Positions 26,416 to 33,483 of a stretch of 64,000 nucleotides of DNA are shown here, piece after piece (the stretch's first letter is position 1; each line of letters begins with the position of its first letter). The notes under the pieces are model-generated. The model was not told the DNA's origin. It made no database searches and saw only the letters and a list, made by a program, of their open reading frames with translations. Source of the DNA: Niastella caeni (lineage in GTDB: Bacteria > Bacteroidota > Bacteroidia > Chitinophagales > Chitinophagaceae); the NCBI RefSeq assembly GCF_004834005.1, contig NZ_STFF01000010.1, forward strand, positions 124,001-188,000, in the 5' to 3' direction. The position numbers were made by a program, and so were the translations under genes.

Positions 26416-28534
26416 TTAGTATCCGTCTTAATTGTTCAATTGTTTCCTTTGATAAATCTTCTATATGAATTTGATTATTTTTAAGTTTATTTATCAAATT
26501 GCTTGCTTCCTTTTCAGATTCTGTAATCATTTTTTTATCTGCCTCTGAGAGATCTCTATGCAAGACATTTAGTTTATCCATTTCTTCAATTGTAGGATAT
26601 CGAAAAGATAATTTAAATCTTGCTCTTTTTGCTTTATCAAACTCCTGGTTTAATTTTACCATACTATCTCCTATTCCTAGGACCCTAACCCATCCTTTAC
26701 TTCTTGTAATGGCGGTAAATAAGGTATTACGTTTCTTTATTAATTCATAGCCTTTATAACAATATTCGGCACCAACAACGTAAACCATTGCAGCTTCGTT
26801 TCCTTTTGCTCTGTAAATGCTTGTAAAAGCTATCGATTTTTCCATAAAGAAATCATCTGGAGAAGTATTGACTCCTGCTAGGTGAGATTCTATACCTTTT
26901 TTGAATAAAAGATTTCTTAAAGGCCCTAATTCGTTTTTTGCCTTGATTGCATTAGGGTGAATAACTATAATATCGCGAAATACTAAATCGTCTTCTTTTA
27001 AGTTTTTTTCAATTTCACTCGCAATAAATTCATACTGTTCAGTATTATCTTTGAAACAGTAGAATTGGATTAAGTCATTAGGATCAGATTTTTCAGTGAG
27101 GAAATCTGGACTTGTATCATTATCACGTTTTAGAGTGACATTTTGGCCAAATTCCAAGTTTCCCGAATCAACCTTATAACCAACATCCCGCCAAAGCTCC
27201 TTATCATTAAACATTGTAACTAGCTCTTGATTTTCACGATAAATGCCAAATCCTAATGCATGTGCAGTAACTAAAACAGGTGCTGAATTACGATAGCATT
27301 TTTCAAGTATAATGTCTTGTTGAGGTTGGTTTTTGACGTTTTCAAAATCAATTCCTTCGAAAATTTCCTTTGGATTTTTTAAGGGATTGACATCATTTAA
27401 TTTTTGAAGCTCATCATAAGCATAAATCAGCCGTTTGTTCTTCGGATTTTTAATTGATGCAGGTTTCAATAAACTATAGCAGATTTTTAGGAATGATTCT
27501 GAGAAGTCTTGTGCCTCATCAACTAAAATTGCATCATATGTTTCATTGAACATTTTAGCCTCGGAAATTGCTCTTGCCGATATAACTTCAATTAGGTTTC
27601 CTGATGAGCCATATTTAGCTTTTGCACTGTCATAATCAAGGTACTCGACATTATTAAATTTGCAAAATTCATAATAGAGGCCATTGTCTCTTGAGCTACC
27701 CCATGCTTGTAAAATTTTAACTTTACTCCAATCAGGCTCTTCGTTTTTATGTTCTATTGTAAACTTTGTTATTAAATCTATAAATTGATTTCGTAAAGAT
27801 CGGGTATAGTAGGTAACCCCGATTGTCCATTCGGGGAATTTAGAATGCAAATAGGCTACTTTTAAGGCTAAAATTATCGTTTTTCCTGAACCAGCTAACC
27901 CTCTAATTCTTTGAATGCCATCTACCGTTTCAATTACAGCTTTACTTTGTCTTCTATCTAAGTTAGCTATTGATTTCTCCAATTCATTCAGTATTGCACC
28001 TTTTGAATTTGAATTTGAAACTTTTCTAGGGGGCCTAGATTTTAATTTCGTAATAGCCTGTACTGCTTGAACTAGTTTTCTATAGTCATCATACAGCAAA
28101 TCTTCTTGGACATTATTATTAAAAAATGTGGATAGGTCTTTGCCCTCAATAATAACATCTTCTTTTTTATACTTTAGTGGCCAGGATGGCGCAATAGTAA
28201 GTACATTGAGATTTGCTTTTAGTTTACCTCTTTTTGCAGCCAACTCTTTATACCCTATCAACCTTTGTAACATCGAATTGTAAAGGCTGTCTCTTATTTC
28301 ATCTCGTTCCGAGAATTCTGGCTCCTCAACAACATCAAATGCAATCACTCCATGGTTGCTTGTTATTAATAAAGCATCTAAAGATGTATTATCATCAAAC
28401 GAACTTATAATTGGATACCCTGTATATAGTACGCCTTCTTCAATATTAGAATTCTCAACGAAATCAATTAAAGCGTCAGTTGATGCTGGCTTTGAAGCTG
28501 CACCTCTTATTATGTCTATCATAAAATCGCACAA
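26402..28534 (-). CDS. Superfamily 1 helicase with NERD-like N-terminus
   Basis: A protein of 710 residues. The N-terminus (about 20-75) has SLDALLITSNHGVIAFDVVE, a NERD-like PD-(D/E)XK arrangement (D-x-L followed by a strand ending in F-D-V). The helicase core shows Walker A GLAGSGKT near 213-220, VTYYTRSLRNQF, Walker B ILVDEAQDFSESF near 335-347, SIYRAKGNEAAMVYVVGAE and the arginine finger motif FTAITRSKGWVRVLG. A predicted coiled tail follows. The family unwinds DNA and the NERD part may nick it. It is preceded by an XRE regulator gene on the same strand and overlaps the DUF2290-like gene, forming a three-gene module. Confidence 0.82.
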   Translation of the reverse strand: MCDFMIDIIRGAASKPASTDALIDFVENSNIEEGVLYTGYPIISSFDDNTSLDALLITSNHGVIAFDVVEEPEFSERDEIRDSLYNSMLQRLIGYKELAAKRGKLKANLNVLTIAPSWPLKYKKEDVIIEGKDLSTFFNNNVQEDLLYDDYRKLVQAVQAITKLKSRPPRKVSNSNSKGAILNELEKSIANLDRRQSKAVIETVDGIQRIRGLAGSGKTIILALKVAYLHSKFPEWTIGVTYYTRSLRNQFIDLITKFTIEHKNEEPDWSKVKILQAWGSSRDNGLYYEFCKFNNVEYLDYDSAKAKYGSSGNLIEVISARAISEAKMFNETYDAILVDEAQDFSESFLKICYSLLKPASIKNPKNKRLIYAYDELQKLNDVNPLKNPKEIFEGIDFENVKNQPQQDIILEKCYRNSAPVLVTAHALGFGIYRENQELVTMFNDKELWRDVGYKVDSGNLEFGQNVTLKRDNDTSPDFLTEKSDPNDLIQFYCFKDNTEQYEFIASEIEKNLKEDDLVFRDIIVIHPNAIKAKNELGPLRNLLFKKGIESHLAGVNTSPDDFFMEKSIAFTSIYRAKGNEAAMVYVVGAEYCYKGYELIKKRNTLFTAITRSKGWVRVLGIGDSMVKLNQEFDKAKRARFKLSFRYPTIEEMDKLNVLHRDLSEADKKMITESEKEASNLINKLKNNQIHIEDLSKETIEQLRRILNDNK

Positions 28535-28627
28535 TTAATCAAAAATGGAACATTTAAAATAATGAAATTAGATCAATTTGGAAATATTGAAGTTCAGTTA
28601 GTTTTAGCTGAATCAATATGCTTAAAT

Positions 28628-28855
28628 TTATAAACTTTCAATCTTTTTGTGAAAATCAGATAAGGTAATTTTGAAATATTTGCATAAAGCCGCTAATGTG
28701 CTAACCGTCAGATTTGCCTTCGCCGTTTCAATCCGGCCAATATGGATATTTATATCATTATACACTTCTTCCTGAGATACTCCTTTTTCTTCTCGTAATT
28801 CCTTGATGACAATCGCTATTTTCTGTAATAATTTATTATCTCTTATCTGGCTCAT
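28628..28855 (-). CDS. XRE-family HTH regulator
   Basis: A 75-residue protein that is a single Cro/C1-type helix-turn-helix domain: IVIKELREEKGVSQEEVYND at 17-36, INIHIGRIETAKANLTVSTL for the recognition helix and following turn, and LCKYFKITLSDF at the end. It lies 93 bp before the helicase gene on the same strand and probably controls the helicase/DUF2290 module, repressing it at rest as related regulators do in restriction and abortive systems. A strong candidate RNA is encoded about 130 bp upstream of its start on the other strand. Confidence 0.85.
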   Translation of the reverse strand: MSQIRDNKLLQKIAIVIKELREEKGVSQEEVYNDINIHIGRIETAKANLTVSTLAALCKYFKITLSDFHKKIESL

Positions 28856-29400
28856 ATATGAGTCAAGATGTGAATAAAGAATTACCTGGTTAATGACGAA
28901 TATGTCATTATTTGTATTAAATTTAGTGTACTAACGTATTCTTGAATGAAGTACTTCAAGTAAAACAGGGTACTTACGAGGCTCGCCACACGAATCTTAC
29001 TAATTCCCAAATGCGAGGTAAGTAAAGCGCCCAATCCTTATATTGCACTATAGGGTTGGGCCTACTTATGTCTTTTCGCATTTGGCTACCGTAAGGTGGT
29101 GGGCTTAGTCAGAGCCCGGTGTGGCAAAGGACAGGTGGGTTCCAACCCTTTAGTATTCTGGCCCTTTTAAATCCGCCTCAGAACCTTCCTTTCTTTTAGG
29201 CTCATCAAACCATATCATGTAACCTAAAATCTTTTCGCATGAATGAGCCATTAACTACTCGGAGGTACACATATAACGGGTGAAATCCTTGAACAGCGAA
29301 AACGGTATCCACAACAAGTACTGTTTTAATGTTTGATAATTGTACAACCAAAATAGGAAACCAATATCAATACATTTCGTCAGGCATCTGCAAATATCGT
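28856..29400. other. Non-coding region between XRE and AbiV-like genes
   Basis: Apart from the five-stem RNA at 28985-29125 there is a small hairpin GGGT-TCCA-ACCC at 29137-29148 and a 7-bp pair GGCTCAT (29199-29205) with ATGAGCC (29243-29249) that could extend the structured transcript. No convincing open frame is present. The promoter of the XRE gene should lie in the first 100 bp. Confidence 0.55.
28985..29125 (+). ncRNA. Candidate structured RNA: closed five-stem junction
   Basis: Five helices fill this 141-nt stretch almost without gaps. P1 GCCACAC (28985-28991) pairs with GTGTGGC (29119-29125). P2 GAAT/ATTC (28992-29006) has a 7-nt loop. P3 is a long hairpin at 29007-29085: CCAAATGCGA with TCGCATTTGG, GTAAGTA with TACTTAT, GCCCAATCC with GGGTTGGGC, and TATA/TATA around a 6-nt loop. 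P4 CTACC-GTAA-GGTGG (29086-29099) has a GNRA tetraloop. P5 GGGCT/AGCCC (29101-29117) has a 7-nt loop. The GNRA loop and three G-T pairs work only for a plus-strand transcript. I know no family with this shape. It lies in a 545-bp gap between the XRE and AbiV-like genes. Confidence 0.7.
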
Positions 29401-30222
29401 TTAGTCCGGTGTTTGTTTGGAAGGAGGAACAGTAGTTTGCTGGAATGTATGCGGGTTGCTTAGATAGGCCAACGTCAATGCAAACGGGTCATTCTTATAT
29501 GATTTTAACTGTTCAAGCCAATTTTCGATCGATGTGTACCGGCCCTTGGTCTTCATGTCGTTCATCGTTTGCTCAATAAAGTTTTTGAATTCTGGGTTGC
29601 CTTCCCGGATAGACGCTATGAGGCCAATACATATATCCTTGGCTTTACTGAACCGTTCCCTAGCGTGATTATAATCCTCCAGGGTAAGGTCCGATGGGAC
29701 AATTAGAAACTCATCGTAGTCAGAATAAAATCCATTCTGGCGCAACTTATCTACTTTGCTAAACCAGTGAAATTCGCGCTTAAACTGGTTGACTTTTTTA
29801 ATTCCGTAGTACTTCAACAAGCGGGTGAAATCCGGATCGTCTTTTTTGTACATCACCATCCATTCCATGATAAGGGTAGGATTGGATTGAAGTAGTAAAA
29901 TGAAACCCTTTAATTCATCCATGAGCAAGCCCATGGCATACATGATATAAACTACCAGGTAACGCATGGTATGTGACTTGAATAAGGCTTTCATACCTTT
30001 AAGATTGCGTAGCTTAAAGCCCAGGCTATCTAAAAACAAAATCGTTCCTTTCACCAGTTCTTCGCTGCTGATAATCATCATCGAAATCGCATACCCATAG
30101 TCCTGTTGATGTGTAGCGGCTGCCTGCGCGTTTTCCCAGTGTTTATTGGCTTCGGATAGTATTGCATCTGATGCAGTCCTGCATTCTGCCATACTTAGAT
30201 TCCCAAATGATTTTCCTGTCAT
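29401..30222 (-). CDS. AbiV-family abortive-infection-like protein
   Basis: I choose the ATG at 30222 (MTGKSFGNLS), giving 273 residues; an upstream ATG at 30303 would run back into the divergent gene. ANKHWENAQAAATHQQDYGY followed by AISMMIISSEELVKGTILF at about 25-65 matches the helical AbiV core (paired helices with an E-E-x-x-K turn), and KVDKLRQNGFYSDYDE near 155-170 matches its K-x-x-x-G-x-Y-x-D-Y block. AbiV proteins are HEPN-like and block phage development, possibly by stopping translation. Two long hydrophobic helices (RYLVVYIMYAMGLLMDELKG) are part of the helical core. It is divergent from the PDDEXK gene. Confidence 0.7.
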   Translation of the reverse strand: MTGKSFGNLSMAECRTASDAILSEANKHWENAQAAATHQQDYGYAISMMIISSEELVKGTILFLDSLGFKLRNLKGMKALFKSHTMRYLVVYIMYAMGLLMDELKGFILLLQSNPTLIMEWMVMYKKDDPDFTRLLKYYGIKKVNQFKREFHWFSKVDKLRQNGFYSDYDEFLIVPSDLTLEDYNHARERFSKAKDICIGLIASIREGNPEFKNFIEQTMNDMKTKGRYTSIENWLEQLKSYKNDPFALTLAYLSNPHTFQQTTVPPSKQTPD

Positions 30223-30291
30223 TTTCGTTAAATTATACTTACACAATATAAAGGAAGTTATCGACACCCAAGCAGTGCTCAACCATCGCCG

Positions 30292-31242
30292 ATGGTTAGA
30301 CAATTTGCCAGAACACCGCTTTTTGAGGACAAAGACCTGACGATGTGGGGCAAAGGCATTGAACTAAATATTGGCGCGTTACATTCAATCTGGTATGAAT
30401 TAAATGCTTTGGCACAATGGGACGAAAGCAAAATGAGTAAACATCGGACAGCCATTGAGTTTACTCGATTCAAACTCCAGGGCCAATTGATCGCGGTTGT
30501 TAAATTCTTTTTATTCGATTGCAATGAAATGATTTTTCTGAGCATGAAGCATGATATACAGATTCAATTACAGAAAATGGACCTTCAGTTAGAAAAGGGT
30601 GCGTATTTATTAAAAGCTCAAAAGGGCATTTTGTTGCAAAAAGACCAGTTATGGGAGTCGGTATTCATGCGCTTGATTGAATTTTTAGATATAGAACTTG
30701 CTCATTTCCGCGCCTTGAAGGAACACGAGCGCGTAGATGCCACCAATGAGCTCATCTGTACATTTCTGGCGGATAGCAATTCCCGAATCTCTAGTGGCAG
30801 GCTATTGGGATTTTTGCTGACGGATCAAATAGATTGTTTTTGCGCAGATTTGAAGGAATTTGCGATGCGGGTACTCAGTACGCACGATGTTGGCGGAAAG
30901 GATCCTGAAAAGGTATATCATTTATTTTTGGTGGGCATCTTCTCTGCTTTCGCACACCAGTATGAACTCTCTTCCAACCGCGAGGTGGGGCTCGGCCGGT
31001 TTGACATCTGTTTAAGGCCGTACATCCTGGGTAATAAGGGGTTAATTTTTGAAGTAAAACGCGCTAACAGTAATAAAGAACCGGTGGTGAAACAATTACT
31101 CCAATCCGCACTCGAACAAGTGCAGATAAAGAAATACTCGTATGAATTGAAAGGGGGAGGTGCGCAGGAATTCACGGCAATTGCGGCCGTTTTTTTCGGC
31201 AAGGAACTGTTTTTTAAATATGCAGTTGTACCTATTCCTTAA
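30292..31242 (+). CDS. PD-(D/E)XK nuclease superfamily protein (PDDEXK_9-like)
   Basis: A protein of 316 residues. The C-terminal 115 residues are a PD-(D/E)XK domain of the type usually fused to an AAA ATPase (PF08011-like): YHLFLVGIFSAFAHQYELSS, GLGRFDICLRP with the active-site Asp near 239, LIFEVKRAN with E-x-K near 254-256, and ALEQVQIKKYSYEL. Here no AAA domain precedes it. The N-terminal 200 residues are helical and unassigned, and the exact start is uncertain because the ATG at 30292 lies among upstream sequence of the divergent gene. Followed by a good terminator. It may work with the divergent AbiV-like gene; that is inference. Confidence 0.65.
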   Translation: MVRQFARTPLFEDKDLTMWGKGIELNIGALHSIWYELNALAQWDESKMSKHRTAIEFTRFKLQGQLIAVVKFFLFDCNEMIFLSMKHDIQIQLQKMDLQLEKGAYLLKAQKGILLQKDQLWESVFMRLIEFLDIELAHFRALKEHERVDATNELICTFLADSNSRISSGRLLGFLLTDQIDCFCADLKEFAMRVLSTHDVGGKDPEKVYHLFLVGIFSAFAHQYELSSNREVGLGRFDICLRPYILGNKGLIFEVKRANSNKEPVVKQLLQSALEQVQIKKYSYELKGGGAQEFTAIAAVFFGKELFFKYAVVPIP

Positions 31243-31748
31243 TATTAAATACTTTTCCCGTAATTAATTAATAATTAATTATTTATATATTAGGCAATTT
31301 TTCTAATTTCTCCAAATCATGTATAAAATGGCTCAAAAAATGTACCGACGGGTCACATCAACCGCCGAAGTTTTAACGAAGGCAGTCAAATAAGTCAAAT
31401 AAAAGTAGGTCGAGAGGCCTGCTTTTTTAGTTTTTTGAATTCCTAAATGGTACGATTCAAACAAAGTTGGTCATCTCATAGGGCGACAGGTTGTAAATAA
31501 TTATCACCGGTATGCAAAACTAAAATCGGAATGGCCGACTAAAAAGAGAAATACCCGGTCGTTTGTACCGAGCTATCAATTGGGTAGATGGTTACCCGGG
31601 GTTGTGTATACTTTTAATCAGAGGAATGGACAGAAGGCTAAAGATAAAAGCCAAAGCACAGATAGAATTGAATACCTAAGAACTTGTCAGCTCAATCAAC
31701 GTGTCAGGTTTATCAACTCAAAACCTACTGTTTAAATAATCCGGATCA
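31243..31748. other. Intergenic region between convergent genes
   Basis: About 500 bp. It contains the terminator at 31402-31430 and otherwise A/T-rich sequence without a defensible gene. Confidence 0.4.
31402..31430 (+). terminator. Intrinsic terminator after the PDDEXK gene
   Basis: AAAGTAGGTC-GAGA-GGCCTGCTTT, a 10-bp stem with two G-T pairs and a GNRA loop, followed by TTTT. The wobble pairs and T-run indicate plus-strand transcription. It sits 160 bp after the gene stop, so the transcript has a long 3' tail or a small unrecognised RNA ends here. Confidence 0.7.
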
Positions 31749-32402
31749 CTATATAGGATTGCCACCTGTATTTACAATTCCCTTTAACATTTCGGCCCTT
31801 TCCTTGGCTGAAAGGCTAGATATTTTATACAACCTAGAAAGGTTCTGTTTTAACTTGTCCTTGTCTGATCCATAAAGCTTGTTTAGGAGTTCTGCCGATG
31901 AATCGTTGGCAGGGAGAAGGGGTGTGGCGCTAAGCTTGCACTTGACATAATATATAATTATTAGCGTAGGAGCTTGAAATTGCGATCGTTTGCACTTGGT
32001 TGGTTCCTGTACTTGTGCAACCAATCTTTCTTGTTCCCCCAAAACCACCTCAAGTTTTGGAAGGAAATTATAATAGAATGATGGCAAATAAATAAATGCC
32101 GTTAGGCTAAATAAAGCAGGAAGGCCACCAATTAAAATAGCGGGAAGCATGGGGCGCCAGCTATTATAATACGTTAGTGTTAGTAGTACGCTAATGGTCA
32201 TAATTAGTCCAAAATGTATCAAAACCTCTCTAAACCAATAAGTTCCGATTACCAATATTTGGGTAGCCTTAAAATTCCAGGTGGGATTTAACTTAAGGCG
32301 TTTCTCATGTTCCGCTATAAATAGCGATCTTATGGTTGTAATGTTTAATGTGTGTTCCCTCGTTATAAAGGATGTCATATTCCTCAGATTCACTCTTCGC
32401 AT
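31749..32402 (-). CDS. Hypothetical membrane protein
   Basis: A 217-residue protein that I do not recognise. Two strong membrane segments are visible: VLIHFGLIMTISVLLTLTYY (about 60-80) and LPAILIGGLPALFSLTAFIYL (about 86-106). A basic stretch EPTKCKRSQFQ and a polar C-terminus (NDSSAELLNKLYGSDKDKLK) follow, presumably cytoplasmic. It stands alone between the AbiV/PDDEXK pair and the Hachiman operon, and diverges from hamA with a 150-bp gap. Two-TM proteins in such islands often act as membrane effectors, but nothing here shows that. Confidence 0.6.
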   Translation of the reverse strand: MRRVNLRNMTSFITREHTLNITTIRSLFIAEHEKRLKLNPTWNFKATQILVIGTYWFREVLIHFGLIMTISVLLTLTYYNSWRPMLPAILIGGLPALFSLTAFIYLPSFYYNFLPKLEVVLGEQERLVAQVQEPTKCKRSQFQAPTLIIIYYVKCKLSATPLLPANDSSAELLNKLYGSDKDKLKQNLSRLYKISSLSAKERAEMLKGIVNTGGNPI

Positions 32403-32553
32403 ATACTAACGGTTTCTACTTAAAGTTAGAAAAATTAATTCATATCAACCGGTTAATGGTTTCACATTAAATGAAATTTATTTATCTTAAAGTCCCTAAA
32501 TGTACTAACATAAAAGTCAACAAGTTTGATCTCAAATAAGCACTCCCTAAACA

Positions 32554-33483
32554 ATGATTCAAACTTCTATAAAACAGGATTTTCTCGAATTGTTCTACTC
32601 CGATATTTCAAATTACTCACTCGAGAATGGCAATAAATTGAACGTATTTACATTGAGAATCATTAATAATCAATTCGCTTATGAGCAATTAGTAGAATTA
32701 TTGGGAAACAAACTATATCATTTCGCACTATCTAGGTCGGAAGTGGAAACTCTAAAACAAAAGGATCAGTTAAATACCTTAATTACAAAAGCGAAGGCAA
32801 AACTTAGAGAGTATATTGAGAAAGAAGATGCCGGTGCAAGAGCAGGTCAAAACGAGGGCGGTGAGTTAGGTGAATTGCTTTTGTATTGCCTGTTAGAATG
32901 TCATTTAGACGCTCCAAAAATACTAAGTAAGCTCGAAATAAAGACGTCCAATCAAATGTATGTTAATGGGGCGGATGGAGTACATTTATTAAAAGTGAAC
33001 AGCCGTGATTACCAGGTATTGTTTGGCGAGTCTAAGCTACATGCCGATCTTTCGAAAGGCATCTACGAAGCGTTTTCGTCAATTGCCACACTACTAGAAA
33101 ACCGTAAAAACAAGTTGTTTTTTGAGATTGATCTGGTCAATAGTCAACTTGTCAAAGAAGTGTTTGATGATAATACTTATCAGTTTCTAAAAAAGATACT
33201 TCTGCCAAGTGCTCAGGAGGACCAAACGAACATTGACTATTCATTTGGGATTTTTCTGGGCTTCAACATAAATATAACTGCTGAAGAGAAACGCAAATCT
33301 AATTCTGATTTTAGGAAAGATATTAGGGAGCGAATTAAAGTAGAAATAGAAGATAACCTATCTACAATAAATTACCAAATCAGAAAGCAGAACTTTTCCG
33401 GATATAATTTTTACGTTTATATTATACCTTTTAGTGAATTAACCGTTAACCGAGTGGAAATTCTAAATAGACTTGCGCAATGA
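32554..33483 (+). CDS. hamA: Hachiman nuclease subunit HamA (DUF1837)
   Basis: A 309-residue protein with the DUF1837 nuclease core of HamA: GGELGELLLYCLLE at 102-115, NGADGVHLLKV with Asp141, and FGESKLH with the E-x-K pair Glu159 and Lys161. These form a PD-(D/E)XK-type site. In Hachiman, HamA is held in check by the HamB helicase and released to degrade DNA when damaged or phage DNA is sensed. Its TGA overlaps the hamB ATG, giving coupled translation. Sequence and neighbour agree, so the assignment is firm. Confidence 0.9.
   Translation: MIQTSIKQDFLELFYSDISNYSLENGNKLNVFTLRIINNQFAYEQLVELLGNKLYHFALSRSEVETLKQKDQLNTLITKAKAKLREYIEKEDAGARAGQNEGGELGELLLYCLLECHLDAPKILSKLEIKTSNQMYVNGADGVHLLKVNSRDYQVLFGESKLHADLSKGIYEAFSSIATLLENRKNKLFFEIDLVNSQLVKEVFDDNTYQFLKKILLPSAQEDQTNIDYSFGIFLGFNINITAEEKRKSNSDFRKDIRERIKVEIEDNLSTINYQIRKQNFSGYNFYVYIIPFSELTVNRVEILNRLAQ

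Noticed and set aside
28985..29125. The five-stem RNA as a tRNA, tmRNA or retron RNA
   Set aside because: P1 has 7 bp and P5 has a 5-bp stem with a 7-nt loop as in a tRNA, but P5's loop lacks the TTCRA pattern, there is no CCA end or tag frame, and no reverse transcriptase is nearby.
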